Assembly: GCF_037940415.1 (NCBI RefSeq)
Contig: NZ_CP149798.1
Span: 806,001 to 870,000, forward strand
Direction of reading: 5' to 3'
DNA length: 64,000 nucleotides
From: Streptomyces sp. f51
GTDB lineage: Bacteria; Actinomycetota; Actinomycetes; Streptomycetales; Streptomycetaceae
Translations under genes and position numbers: made by a program
Part shown: in pieces, positions 1 to 8,986 of the stretch
Numbering within the stretch: position 1 is the stretch's first letter
How the letters are laid out: every line of letters begins with the position of its first letter
The notes under the pieces: model-generated
Databases searched by the model: none
What the model saw: the letters and a program-made list of their open reading frames with translations, nothing else
What the model was told of the DNA's origin: nothing

Positions 1-378
1 CGCATGCCGCTCCCGGTCGTCGAGCGGCTCTCCCGGTCCGTGGCCGGGCGGACGGTGCTGACCAGCACCATCTACGCCCGGCCCGGCCGCCGTTCACCCG
101 ACGCGGTCGTCGCCGAGACCCTGGCCCTGGCCCACGCCGAGGGATTCGCCGAGACCCTCCGGGCAGGCACGAACGTCCAGTTCACGGACGACATCCCGAC
201 ACTGCCCGTCACCGTGGCCTGGGGTACCAAGGACCGGCTCCTGATGCGCCGCCAGGGCGTCCGGGCCAAGCAGATCATTCCGCGGGCCCGGCTGGTGCGG
301 CTCCCCGGCTGCGGGCACGTCCCGATGAACGACGACCCGGCGCTCGTCGCCCGCGTCGTCCTGGACGGCAGCCGCTGA
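1..378 (+). CDS. alpha/beta hydrolase, C-terminal part (5' end outside window)
   Basis: The reading frame is already open at base 1 and stops with TGA at 376-378, so only the last 125 or so residues of a longer protein are seen. The end matches the last third of an alpha/beta hydrolase: a strand ending in the acid-loop pattern VAWGTKDRLL, then PRARLVRLPGCGHVPMNDDP, where the His of GCGHVP would be the catalytic base. The nucleophile elbow lies upstream of the window, so the substrate cannot be inferred. The 3' end lies opposite the reading frame of the EamA transporter on the other strand (convergent overlap). The family call is sound; the exact function is unknown. Confidence 0.8.
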   Translation, partial: RMPLPVVERLSRSVAGRTVLTSTIYARPGRRSPDAVVAETLALAHAEGFAETLRAGTNVQFTDDIPTLPVTVAWGTKDRLLMRRQGVRAKQIIPRARLVRLPGCGHVPMNDDPALVARVVLDGSR

Positions 379-1311
379 GCCGTCCCCGGCGCGGGGGGCG
401 GGACGGCCCTGGGTGACGGCACGTGAGCCGCGTCCGACCAGGAGGCGCAGCGCGCCCGATCCGAGGGCCACTCCGGCGCCCACGAGCACACTGCCCGCGG
501 CCTGCGCGAGCCCGTAGGAACCCGTGCCCACGAGCGGGGCGGTCAGGGCCGCGGAGACCGGGACGAGGCCGGAGAAGAGCGTGGCGCGCTCCGCCCCGAT
601 GCGCTGCACGGCCATGTACCAGCAGACGAAGCCGACGACCGTGAGGACCGCCGCCTGCCACAGCAGCGCGGTCGCCTCGGCGGCGTCCGGCATCCGCAGC
701 CAGGCTCCGCGGCCGGTGACCAGCCCGGCCGCGGCCGCCTCGATCGCGGCGACACCGCACACGGTGGCCGACAGCAGGCGCGGCCCGAGCGGGCGCAGTA
801 CGGGGACGGCCAGTACGGCGAAGCCCGCTTCCCCGGCCAGCGCGCCGAGGGAGTACCCGATCCCGGCCGCGTCGGTGCGGCCCCACCCCTGAACGGCGAG
901 GGCGCCCGACGCGACGAGCAGGGCCCCGTACAGGACGCGGGGCCGCGGACGGCGGCCCTCCTGGAGCGGCACGAGCACCGCCACGACGACCGGGGCGCAG
1001 CCCACGAAGACGCCGGGGACCGCCGGTTCGGCCGTGCGCTCGGCGGCGAGCACCGCGAGGTTGAAGCCGACCATGCCGACGGCCGCGACCACGGCGAGGC
1101 GGCCCCACTGCCGGAGCGTGAGACGCCGCAGAGGGGCCGCCCCGGCCCGGCCGACGAGGGGCAGCAGAAGGACACAGGCGAGGGCGTACCGCAGGAACTG
1201 GCCGCCCGCGTACGGATAGTGGCCCATCACACTGTTGGCGGTGAAGGAACCTCCGACGAGCACACAGGCGAGGGCGGCGAGCAGCGCGCCCCGGGTGGTG
1301 GTGGCGTTCAT
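94..1311 (-). CDS. EamA-family (DMT superfamily) transporter with long C-terminal tail
   Basis: This is an inner-membrane metabolite exporter of the drug/metabolite transporter type. From the ATG at 1311 about ten hydrophobic helices follow (for example GALLAALACVLVGGSFTANS near the start), arranged as two EamA repeats and ending near residue 293. Such proteins are usually about 300 residues long. Here the frame stays open for another 110 or so residues rich in R, G, D and P, down to 94, lying antisense to the hydrolase gene. The tail may be non-native: a frameshift near 430 would restore a normal length. The gene is divergent from a MocR regulator with 47 bp between the starts, a frequent pairing in which the regulator controls the exporter. 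Substrate unknown. Confidence 0.8.
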   Translation of the reverse strand: MNATTTRGALLAALACVLVGGSFTANSVMGHYPYAGGQFLRYALACVLLLPLVGRAGAAPLRRLTLRQWGRLAVVAAVGMVGFNLAVLAAERTAEPAVPGVFVGCAPVVVAVLVPLQEGRRPRPRVLYGALLVASGALAVQGWGRTDAAGIGYSLGALAGEAGFAVLAVPVLRPLGPRLLSATVCGVAAIEAAAAGLVTGRGAWLRMPDAAEATALLWQAAVLTVVGFVCWYMAVQRIGAERATLFSGLVPVSAALTAPLVGTGSYGLAQAAGSVLVGAGVALGSGALRLLVGRGSRAVTQGRPAPRAGDGSAAAVQDDAGDERRVVVHRDVPAAGEPHQPGPRNDLLGPDALAAHQEPVLGTPGHGDGQCRDVVRELDVRACPEGLGESLGVGQGQGLGDDRVG

Positions 1312-1335
1312 GCCTCCGACGTTATGAACGGACGT

Positions 1336-1352
1336 GGTCCGGTTTAAGGTCC
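1336..1352. promoter_or_regulatory. direct repeat GGTCC-N7-GGTCC in the EamA/MocR divergent promoter
   Basis: The 47 bp between the two start codons contain GGTCC at 1336-1340 and again at 1348-1352, 12 bp apart and separated by the A/T-rich GGTTTAA. MocR proteins often bind direct repeats next to their own promoter. The position just before the MocR start suggests autoregulation plus control of the transporter. This is inference from layout only. Confidence 0.4.
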
Positions 1353-1358
1353 ACTTCC

Positions 1359-2840
1359 ATGACGTCATCGGGGACCAATCGCGCGGCGCCTCCACCGGCC
1401 GCCCCTCAGGGGCCGGCGTCCTCGTCGGCCGCGTGGGAGCTGCTCCTGCCGGCCGCGGCCGCCGCGCCACGCGCGCGTGGGCGCACCCTTCAGGCCGCTC
1501 TGCGCGAGGCGGTCCGTTCGGGGCGGCTCGCTCCCGGGACCCGGCTGCCCTCCAGCCGTGAACTGGCCGGCGATCTCGGCGTGTCGCGGGGGCTGGTCAC
1601 CGAGGCGTACGAGCAGCTGACGGCGGAGGGGTATCTGCGCAGTGACCGGGGCGCCGGCACCTGGGTCGGCGGCGCGGTCCGTGCGGTCGGCCCGCGCGCG
1701 CGTGATCGTGCCCCGCGGCCTGCCGGGGTGCGGGCGGACTTCGTCCCGGGGACCCCCGACCTCTCCCTCTTCCCCCGCTCGGCGTGGGCCGCGGCGCACC
1801 GCGGAGTGCTGGCCGAGCTGCCCCATCACGCGCTGGGCTATCCGGACCCGCGGGGTCTGCCGGGGCTGCGGACCGCCGTCGCGGAACTCCTCGTGCGCCG
1901 CCGGGGCGTGGTCGCGGACCCGGAGCGCGTCATCGTGGTCTCCGGGGTGGCGCAGGCGATGACACTGCTCGGACTCGTGCTGCACGCGCGCGGGACGACC
2001 CGCGTGGGCGTCGAGGACCCGGGCAGTCCCGAACTCGGCTCGCTGTTCGCCTCGGCCGGCGTCGGCACCGTACCGCTGCCGCTCGACGACGACGGTCTCG
2101 CGACCGCCCCGCTCGAAGCCTCGGGGGTACGGGCCGTGGTGACGACGCCCGCCCACCAGTTCCCCACGGGGATCGCGTACTCGGCGCGGCGCCGGACCGA
2201 ACTCCTCGACTGGGCGCGGTCCGTGGACGGTTTGCTGATCGAGGACGACTACGACGGCGACTTCCGCTACGACCGCGCCCCGGTGGGTGCCCTCCAGGGG
2301 CTCGACCCCGAACAGGTCGCCTACACGGGCTCGGTCAGCAAGTCGCTGGCCCCGGGACTCCGGCTCGGCTGGCTCCTCGTCCCCGCTTCCCACTTCGAGG
2401 AGGCCGTCGAGCGCAAACGCACCATGGATCTCGGCAACCCGGTCCTCGACCAGGCCCTCCTGGCCCGACTGGTGGAGCGCGGCGAGTACGACCGCCAACT
2501 GCGCCGCTGCCAGCGTGCCTACCGGGAGCGGCGTGACACGCTGGTCGCGGCCCTGGAGGAGCACTTTCCGGGGACGAAGGTGTCGGGGATCGCGGCCGGG
2601 CTGCATGTCGTCGCCACGCTGCCCGACCGCTACGGACCGCGGGACCGCTTCATGGAGCGGGTCACGGCGGCCGGGGTCGTGGTCCGGCCCTCGGCGCACT
2701 ACGGAGCGACGGCGGCCGGCGGCGTACGGCTCGTGCTCGGGTACGCCCATCTGGCTCCCGCGCGGATACGGGACGGCGTGCGGCTGATGGCGGAGGCGGC
2801 GCACGGCGTGGACGCCCGGGGCGGGCCGACGGCGCGTTGA
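1359..2840 (+). CDS. MocR-family PLP-dependent transcriptional regulator
   Basis: 493 residues, the normal size for MocR/GabR/PdxR proteins. A GntR-type winged helix is seen at about 40-110 (LPSSRELAGDLGVSRGLVTE, EQLTAEGYLRS). A fold-type I aminotransferase-like domain follows, with EDDYDGDFRYD and the PLP-lysine region YTGSVSKSLAPGLRLGWL. The domain is used as a ligand sensor rather than a catalyst in characterised members. It is divergent from the EamA exporter, so the most likely role is sensing an amino acid, amine or vitamin B6 compound and controlling that exporter. The ATG at 1359 is chosen because it is the first start of the frame and leaves the shared promoter free. Ligand unknown. 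Confidence 0.9.
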   Translation: MTSSGTNRAAPPPAAPQGPASSSAAWELLLPAAAAAPRARGRTLQAALREAVRSGRLAPGTRLPSSRELAGDLGVSRGLVTEAYEQLTAEGYLRSDRGAGTWVGGAVRAVGPRARDRAPRPAGVRADFVPGTPDLSLFPRSAWAAAHRGVLAELPHHALGYPDPRGLPGLRTAVAELLVRRRGVVADPERVIVVSGVAQAMTLLGLVLHARGTTRVGVEDPGSPELGSLFASAGVGTVPLPLDDDGLATAPLEASGVRAVVTTPAHQFPTGIAYSARRRTELLDWARSVDGLLIEDDYDGDFRYDRAPVGALQGLDPEQVAYTGSVSKSLAPGLRLGWLLVPASHFEEAVERKRTMDLGNPVLDQALLARLVERGEYDRQLRRCQRAYRERRDTLVAALEEHFPGTKVSGIAAGLHVVATLPDRYGPRDRFMERVTAAGVVVRPSAHYGATAAGGVRLVLGYAHLAPARIRDGVRLMAEAAHGVDARGGPTAR

Positions 2841-3034
2841 GGCGCCCCATGGCGAGGATCGCGCGCCTGTCGGACACCTCCCCTCGTCCCAGGAGGACGG
2901 GCGGGAATCGCCGCACGGGCCAGGGTTCCTCCGCGGCGACAGCCGGTTGTTCATCCATGGTTTGCGTGCGCGCTGCGGCGCGCCAGTAGTTGTGGCTCTG
3001 CACACTGGCCGAATCCGTATCCGGAGGCGTATCC

Positions 3035-4630
3035 ATGGCGCACCGTCCGTTCAGCTCGTTCCCCGGCCGCCGCAGCGTGCTGCGCGGCTCCCTCGCCGCT
3101 TCGGCGGCCCTGGCCCTGCCCACCACGCTCGGCTCGGCGCCCGCGTTCGCCCTGTCCGGCCGGCCCCAGGCGGGCTGGGGCGTCCAGGCCGGAGACGTGA
3201 CCGCCGAGTCGGGTCTGGTGTGGGTCCGCTCCGACCGGCCCGCCCGGATGATCGTCGAGACCTCGCCGACCGCGTCCTTCCGTGCCCCGCGCAGATGGCA
3301 CGGCCCGCTCCTCGGCGCGGACACGGACTTCACGGGGACGACCCGGCTGCGCGGTCTGCCCGCGGGCGAACAGATCCACTACCGCGTCCTGCTCGCCGAC
3401 CCCGACGACCCCCGGCGCACCGGCGAGCCGGTGGGCGGGACGTTCCGTACGGCTCCGCACGGGCGCCGGGGCGGCGTACGTTTCCTGTGGTCGGGCGACC
3501 TGGCGGGACAGGGCTGGGGCATCAACCCGGACATCGGCGGATACCGCATCTACGACGCGATGGCCCGGCTCGACCCCGATTTCTTCCTGTGCAGCGGCGA
3601 CAACATCTACGCGGACGGACCGATCGCCGCGACGGCCGCGCTCCCCGACGGGAGCACCTGGCGGAACATCACGACCGAGGAGAAGTCCAAGGTCGCCGAG
3701 TCCCTGGCGGAGTTCCGCGGCAACTTCCGCTACAACCTGCTCGACGAGAACCTCAAACGGTTCAACGCCCAGGTGCCCTCCGTCATCCAGTGGGACGACC
3801 ACGAGGTGCGCAACAACTGGTACCCGGGGGAGGTGGTCGCCACCACGGACACGCGGTACACGGAGAAGAGCGTGGACGTCCTGGCGGCCCGGGCCCGGCG
3901 CGCGTTCAGCGAGTACTTCCCGGTGTCGACGCTGCGGCCCGGCGACCAGGACGGACGGGTGCACCGGGTCGTGCGCCACGGTCCGCTCCTCGACCTGTTC
4001 GTCCTCGACATGCGCACCTACCGCGACGCCAACTCCCCCGACAACCAGACGACCGATCCGCAGGGCATCCTCGGCGCCGCGCAGCTGGAGTGGCTGAAGC
4101 GCGAGCTGTCCCGCTCACGGGCCGTGTGGAAGGTGATCGCCGCGGACATGCCGCTCGGCCTGGTCGTCCCGGACGCGACCGAGGGGCAGCCGAACTTCGA
4201 GGCCGTGGCCCAGGGCGAACCCGGTCGGCCGCTCGGACGTGAGCTCCAACTGGCCGAGCTGCTGCGGTTCATCAAGCACCGGCGGATCACGGGCACCGTG
4301 TGGCTCACCGCCGACGTGCACCACACCTCGGCGCAGCACTACCAGCCGTCGCGGGCCGCGTTCACGGACTTCGAGCCGTTCTGGGAGTTCGTGTCGGGGC
4401 CGCTCAACGCGGGAGCCTTCCCCGCCAGCGCGCTGGACGACACCTTCGGTCCGGAGCGGGTGTTCGTGAAGGCTCCCGTCGCCTCGAACGTCTCGCCCGC
4501 CGGCGGCTACCAGTTCTTCGGCGAGGTCGACATCGACGGCGATAGTGGGGAACTGACGGTGCGTCTGCGCGAACAGGACGGGAGCGTGCTGTTCACGCAG
4601 GTGCTCCAGCCGGGGCGCGTCGGCCAATAG
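3035..4630 (+). CDS. phoD: alkaline phosphatase D-type phosphodiesterase/phosphatase, Tat-exported
   Basis: 531 residues. The ATG at 3035 has GGAGG seven bases upstream (3023-3027), so this start is better than an in-frame upstream one at 2990. The N-terminus carries a twin-arginine signal (GRRSVLRGS followed by an alanine-rich stretch and a cut near AFA). A PhoD N-terminal beta domain follows, then the metallophosphatase core with FLWSGDLAGQGWG, FFLCSGDNIYADGP, VIQWDDHEVRNNWY and WLTADVHHTSAQHY, the expected metal ligands of the Ca/Fe-dependent PhoD family. It should release phosphate from phosphodiesters or monoesters outside the cell. PhoD genes are often under PhoP control. I did not find clear PHO-box repeats in the 194 bp upstream. 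Confidence 0.92.
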   Translation: MAHRPFSSFPGRRSVLRGSLAASAALALPTTLGSAPAFALSGRPQAGWGVQAGDVTAESGLVWVRSDRPARMIVETSPTASFRAPRRWHGPLLGADTDFTGTTRLRGLPAGEQIHYRVLLADPDDPRRTGEPVGGTFRTAPHGRRGGVRFLWSGDLAGQGWGINPDIGGYRIYDAMARLDPDFFLCSGDNIYADGPIAATAALPDGSTWRNITTEEKSKVAESLAEFRGNFRYNLLDENLKRFNAQVPSVIQWDDHEVRNNWYPGEVVATTDTRYTEKSVDVLAARARRAFSEYFPVSTLRPGDQDGRVHRVVRHGPLLDLFVLDMRTYRDANSPDNQTTDPQGILGAAQLEWLKRELSRSRAVWKVIAADMPLGLVVPDATEGQPNFEAVAQGEPGRPLGRELQLAELLRFIKHRRITGTVWLTADVHHTSAQHYQPSRAAFTDFEPFWEFVSGPLNAGAFPASALDDTFGPERVFVKAPVASNVSPAGGYQFFGEVDIDGDSGELTVRLREQDGSVLFTQVLQPGRVGQ

Positions 4631-4685
4631 GCCTGCGTCGTCGCAGGTCAGGGCGATTGTCAGTGGTCGCCTCTACGGTTTTTCC

Positions 4686-6191
4686 ATGACGCGATCTTTG
4701 CAGGCCGTGGCCTACACCCGACCCTCCGCGCTGGAGTCCGTGCCCGGCGGCCGACGGCTGGGCCTGGAGACCTCCCGGGGCTCGACGCCCACCGGGATCC
4801 AGGACCATCCGCGGTTCTTCGCGGGCTTCCTGACGTCACCTCAGGTGGCGGCCGCGGGCCTGCTCGCGGTGGCCGACGTCGCGGCGGCGCGCTATTACCA
4901 GCCGCAGCTGCGGGCCTCGCTGGACCCGGTGGTCACGGGCAACGGTGACCGGCTGCGGTTCGAGTCCTTCTCGGGCTGCGGCGGGGTGTACGCGCGTCTG
5001 GACGTGCTGTCCCCGGGCCTCGACGGCGACGAGATCGGTCACGGCACGACGAACGTCGACGTCAACAACCCTTTGCGCGAAGCCCTTTCCCGCATGGGGA
5101 CGGACGATCCGCTGCATCTGCGGGTCGGTCCCGACGAGATGGCTGTGACCACCCTGGACGGACCGGTGGTGGAGAAGAAGGTGCCGCTTCCCGACCGCTG
5201 GCTGCGGGGATTCGCCGAGGCCCAGGTGACGGCGGCCGGGTTCGACCTGCGGGCGGAGCTGCCCGCGGCCGAGGCCGTCCGTTTCCTGCGCTCGCTCCCG
5301 CGCGGCACGGCGCGCGGCCGGGCCGGCGGCGTCCAGTGGGTGGTGCCCGCGGGGCGGGGACTGCGTCCGACGACCCGGCCCGTCCCGGGAGCCGTCTGCC
5401 TGCCGGGACCCGACCGCCTGATCGCGCTCCAGCGGGTGCTGCGCCATGCCACGGCCCTGCGGGTGTACGGCCCGCCGGTCAACGGCGACGCGGCGCTGGC
5501 CGGCGCCTGGGAGGCCGTCCTCCCCGGGATGCGTCTGACGCTCACGCTGTCGCCTGACGCCTCCCGTGGCTTCTCCGGGGAGGGCGGGGTGCTGGACGCC
5601 CTCGCCACCGACGAGGCCGCCGATGACGCGGAACTGATCGCGGTGCTGCTGGCCTGGGAGCCGCGCGTCGACGTGGGCGACCTGGCCGCCGCGTCCGGAC
5701 TCCCGGCCGAGCGGGTGCGGGCCGCCCTGGTCCGTCTCGGCACCTCGGGCCGGGTCGGCTACGACACCGCGGAGGCCGCGTACTTCCACCGCGAACTGCC
5801 CTACGACGCGGGGCGGGCCGAGCGGCACAATCCGCGCCTGCGGTCGGCCCTCGCGCTGGTGTCGGCGGGCGCGGTCGCGCTGGACGGAGCCATCGGCACG
5901 GTGACGGCGGACGACGGTCATGTGCACCGGGTCCGCGACGACCGGGGGACGCTGAGCTGTTCGTGCCTGTGGTGGGCGAAGTACCGGGGCGGCCGCGGGC
6001 CGTGCAAGCACGCTCTCGCGGTGCGGATGGTGCGCCGGGGCGCCGCCCGGTCCGAACACGGGGACGGCCCTGCTCCGGCTGCCGATCGGGCCTCGACTCC
6101 CGCCGCGGCACGGGCTGTGGCCACGGTCGCGGCCGCGGGGCGGATCGATGAGACGACGGAAGTTCCGGTCGACGGGGGCGATGAGCGATGA
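4686..6191 (+). CDS. SWIM zinc-finger protein
   Basis: 501 residues. A SWIM-type zinc site lies near the C-terminus: Cys425-x-Cys427, then Cys440-x-His442 within LSCSCLWWAKYRGGRGPCKH. The N-terminal 400 residues are unlike any enzyme I recognise. SWIM domains bind DNA or protein partners. The stop overlaps the start of the next gene (ATG at 6188), so the two are translationally coupled and probably act together. In actinobacteria and other bacteria SWIM proteins occur beside large uncharacterised HEAT-like proteins and sometimes MoxR/vWA genes. No MoxR or vWA gene is in this window. Molecular role unknown. Confidence 0.85.
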   Translation: MTRSLQAVAYTRPSALESVPGGRRLGLETSRGSTPTGIQDHPRFFAGFLTSPQVAAAGLLAVADVAAARYYQPQLRASLDPVVTGNGDRLRFESFSGCGGVYARLDVLSPGLDGDEIGHGTTNVDVNNPLREALSRMGTDDPLHLRVGPDEMAVTTLDGPVVEKKVPLPDRWLRGFAEAQVTAAGFDLRAELPAAEAVRFLRSLPRGTARGRAGGVQWVVPAGRGLRPTTRPVPGAVCLPGPDRLIALQRVLRHATALRVYGPPVNGDAALAGAWEAVLPGMRLTLTLSPDASRGFSGEGGVLDALATDEAADDAELIAVLLAWEPRVDVGDLAAASGLPAERVRAALVRLGTSGRVGYDTAEAAYFHRELPYDAGRAERHNPRLRSALALVSAGAVALDGAIGTVTADDGHVHRVRDDRGTLSCSCLWWAKYRGGRGPCKHALAVRMVRRGAARSEHGDGPAPAADRASTPAAARAVATVAAAGRIDETTEVPVDGGDER

Positions 6192-8986
6192 GCGACGAAG
6201 CACTGCTGAAGGCGGTCCGGGCGGGGCGGACCGTCGAGGCGACCGGCCTCCTGGACGGGATGACCGATGCCGAACGCCGGGCCTGTCTGCCCGCGTTGAA
6301 GGAGCTGCGCAAGGAACTGCGGTCCGCGCCGTGGAACGCGGCCTCCCGCGTCGCCCATCCGGCGCTGCACGCGGCGGGAGCCGCGTGTCACACCGGCGCC
6401 GCCGGAGCCGCGACCTGGATCGCCGGCGTCGACATGCGCTGGTCGCAGGCCTCCCCCGGCGTCCTGCTCCATGTGCTCGGCGACCGCGAGTCCGACTGGC
6501 TCGCCGATCTGACCCACCGGCTCGCCGCCCGGCCCGTGACCTCCCGGCTGCCGTTCGCCCTGTTGTCGGGGCTGGTGGGACTGTCCGGCTGCGAGGTGCC
6601 GACGACGGACGCCTATGTACGGGGCTGGTTCGAGCACATGGGTGCCTCGCGGAACGGCGGGCGCTCCGTGGCGCAGCGGCTGCGCAAGGAACCGCACCTG
6701 TCCGTGATGATCGGCGCGCTGTTCGAGTCGCTGGAGGTCACGGGTCAGATCTCCTGGCTGTTCGGCGACGGACCGGGCAGCTGGTACAACGCCCTGGCCG
6801 AGCTGGCGGAGGAAGGCGTCCTCGACCGCAAGGTCCTGGTGGACGCGTGCGTCGCGCGGCTGCTGCGCGGTGGCGCACCGGCCGACCAGCGGGTGTTCCT
6901 GCGCCTGCTGTCCTCGCTGGCCCTGACACGGGCCGAGGAACGCGAGCGCTCCGCCGACTGGACGGCCCTGGCCTGCCAGGCCGTGCCGTCCGTCGCCTGG
7001 CACGCGCAGTCCGTGCTCGCCTCCTTCGCGCTGGACGGCGAGCTGACGCCCGGCCAGTTGGCGGAGCTGTCCTCGGGCGTGCTCTTCCGCACCGAGAAGA
7101 AGCTGGTCCGCGCCCAGCTGGTGCTGCTCGGGAAGGTCCTCAAGCGTGATCCGTCCACGGCGGACGTGCTGCTTCCCGCGGTGGCGGAGGCCTTCGGGCA
7201 CGAGGACACGGATGTGCAGGAGCGCGCGCTGAAGCTGGTGGAGCGCCATGTCACGGCGCTGCCCGGCCCGAACCGCACGCCCGGCACCACAGGCTTGTCC
7301 GCCTCCGCCGACACGGACGGCACCACCGGACCGGACGGCACCACAGGCACGGTAGGCACCACAGGCACGGACGGCACCGTCGGCACGGCTGGCAGCGCCG
7401 GCGCGAACAGCGCGCGGGAGCGGCTCGGCGAGCTCGCCGCGGACCTGAGCCCCGGCCTGCGGCTCCGGGCGCAGCGCGTCCTCGGCATCGAGGCCCCCGG
7501 CTCCGCCGCGACGGTCCAGGAGGACGTGCTGCCCCCCGTTCCGCGGCGGGAACGGCTGGCGCCCGCGCCCGAGTCGGTGGCCGAACTGGCCGAGGAGGTC
7601 AGCGCGATCCTGGCCTCCGGCGGTGGGGTCGCCGCGTTCGAGCGCGCCCTGGACGGCCTGGTCCGTCACGCCCACCGCGACCGGGAAGCCTTGGCGGAGG
7701 CCCTCGGACCCGTGGTCGCGCGCTGCTGGTGGAAGGACCGCGACCCGCGGTACCCGAGCGCGGACAGAATCTTCCGGGAGTCGCCGAACGGACTCGAAGT
7801 CGTCCTCGCCGCCCTGTTCGAGCAGGTCGGCACGGACACCCTGCACACCGCGGCGCAGCAGGGCACCACGAGCGGGAACTGCCATCACAGCGCGCTCTCC
7901 CGCGCCTTCGAGGCCCGTCTGTGGGAGGCGGCCTACCGGCTCCGCGCCGAACCGATGCCGTTCCTGCTGGCCACGCCCAGCTGGGACACCGGGCTCCTGG
8001 AGCCCGAGGAACTGGTGGAGCGTCTCACCGAGTACCGCCGGCTCGACGCCCGGCCGGGAACGGCCGACTTCGCGCAGGCGCTCCTGCGGGTACGTCGCGA
8101 CGACCCGGCCGTGTCGGCGGCGGCCGCGGCGCGGGCCCGCGCTCTCGGCAGCCCCGAGGGGTGCCGGCTGTCCCAGTGGCTGAGCTCCGAAGGGCCGCTG
8201 CTGCCGACGAGTCGCCGCCGGACGTCCGGCGCCCGGGTCCTTCTGGAGCTGGGTGAACTCCAGGAGATCCAGGGCCACTTCCCCGCCGAGTTCCGGCCGC
8301 TGGGCCGCCCCCTGACGGTGTTCAAGGACCACTGGTACTGCCGGCACTGGGGTGTCACGGACCGGCAGCACTGGCCTGCCGTCGTTCCCGGGCGACGGGA
8401 GCTGGTGGCGGCGCGTCTGCTGCGCGACATCAGCACGGCCGCGATCGAGGACACCCGTATGGACGCCATGACGTTGCCCCTGCTGGCCGAGGCCGACGGT
8501 CCGGCGGGCGAGGCGCTGCATCTGTGCGTGGCGTACGGGCTCGGGGCGCGGCATCCCGAGGACCGGCTCTCCGCGGTGGACGCCTTGCTGGTCCTCGCGG
8601 CCCGGGGACAGCTCGACGCCGGGCGGCTCGGCGCGGACATCGGGGAACTGGTGGGCAGAGGCGCGCTGAAGAAGTCGCGGCTGGCCGAGTCGATCCGCAC
8701 GGCGGCGGCCACGGGCGCGTACGCCACCGTCTGGTCGGTGCTGCGCGGCCTGTTGCCCGACCTGCTGGCGGGCCTCGCCGCCGACGGAGCGGGCGGCGGC
8801 TCCGGCGGAGGCGCGGTGCGGGGGCTCGGTGAGCTGCTCGCCGTCGCCGCGGACTGCGCGGAGCGTTCGGGGGCGCACGGTGATCTCCCGCATCTCCCGG
8901 AGACCGCGGAGCGGCACGGCTCGTCCAGGGTGGTGACCCAGGCCCGGCGGCTGCGCAGCGCGCTGACGCGGGAGGCCGCCGCCTGA
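6188..8986 (+). CDS. large uncharacterised protein, DUF6493-like, partner of the SWIM protein
   Basis: 932 residues, starting four bases before the end of the SWIM gene (overlap ATGA). The start MSDEALLKAVRAGRTVEATG, with ERRACLPALKELRKELRS after it, resembles the N-terminus of proteins grouped as DUF6493 in Streptomyces (recognised from memory, not searched). The chain is mostly short amphipathic helices, such as LFRTEKKLVRAQLVLLGKVL, as in HEAT/armadillo solenoids. There is no signal peptide, membrane segment or catalytic motif that I can name. A Gly/Thr linker at about residues 366-405 separates two halves. The coupling suggests a stable complex with the SWIM protein. Function unknown. Confidence 0.75.
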   Translation: MSDEALLKAVRAGRTVEATGLLDGMTDAERRACLPALKELRKELRSAPWNAASRVAHPALHAAGAACHTGAAGAATWIAGVDMRWSQASPGVLLHVLGDRESDWLADLTHRLAARPVTSRLPFALLSGLVGLSGCEVPTTDAYVRGWFEHMGASRNGGRSVAQRLRKEPHLSVMIGALFESLEVTGQISWLFGDGPGSWYNALAELAEEGVLDRKVLVDACVARLLRGGAPADQRVFLRLLSSLALTRAEERERSADWTALACQAVPSVAWHAQSVLASFALDGELTPGQLAELSSGVLFRTEKKLVRAQLVLLGKVLKRDPSTADVLLPAVAEAFGHEDTDVQERALKLVERHVTALPGPNRTPGTTGLSASADTDGTTGPDGTTGTVGTTGTDGTVGTAGSAGANSARERLGELAADLSPGLRLRAQRVLGIEAPGSAATVQEDVLPPVPRRERLAPAPESVAELAEEVSAILASGGGVAAFERALDGLVRHAHRDREALAEALGPVVARCWWKDRDPRYPSADRIFRESPNGLEVVLAALFEQVGTDTLHTAAQQGTTSGNCHHSALSRAFEARLWEAAYRLRAEPMPFLLATPSWDTGLLEPEELVERLTEYRRLDARPGTADFAQALLRVRRDDPAVSAAAAARARALGSPEGCRLSQWLSSEGPLLPTSRRRTSGARVLLELGELQEIQGHFPAEFRPLGRPLTVFKDHWYCRHWGVTDRQHWPAVVPGRRELVAARLLRDISTAAIEDTRMDAMTLPLLAEADGPAGEALHLCVAYGLGARHPEDRLSAVDALLVLAARGQLDAGRLGADIGELVGRGALKKSRLAESIRTAAATGAYATVWSVLRGLLPDLLAGLAADGAGGGSGGGAVRGLGELLAVAADCAERSGAHGDLPHLPETAERHGSSRVVTQARRLRSALTREAAA
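7283..7400 (+). repeat. in-frame degenerate repeat coding a Gly/Thr-rich linker
   Basis: Within the DUF6493-like gene the sequence GGCACCACNGG(C/A)NNGG(A/T) recurs about six times, giving protein units such as GTTGPD, GTTGTV, GTTGTD and GTVGTA. Unit lengths are multiples of three, so the frame is preserved. It behaves like a flexible linker that could change length by slippage. Confidence 0.75.

Noticed and set aside
72..491. ORFs on the minus strand inside the hydrolase end
   Set aside because: They are shadows of the plus-strand hydrolase gene and lack any family feature or start signal.
2841..3034. Possible gene between MocR and PhoD
   Set aside because: The frames here are short and without ribosome binding site; PhoD's own GGAGG fixes its start at 3035.
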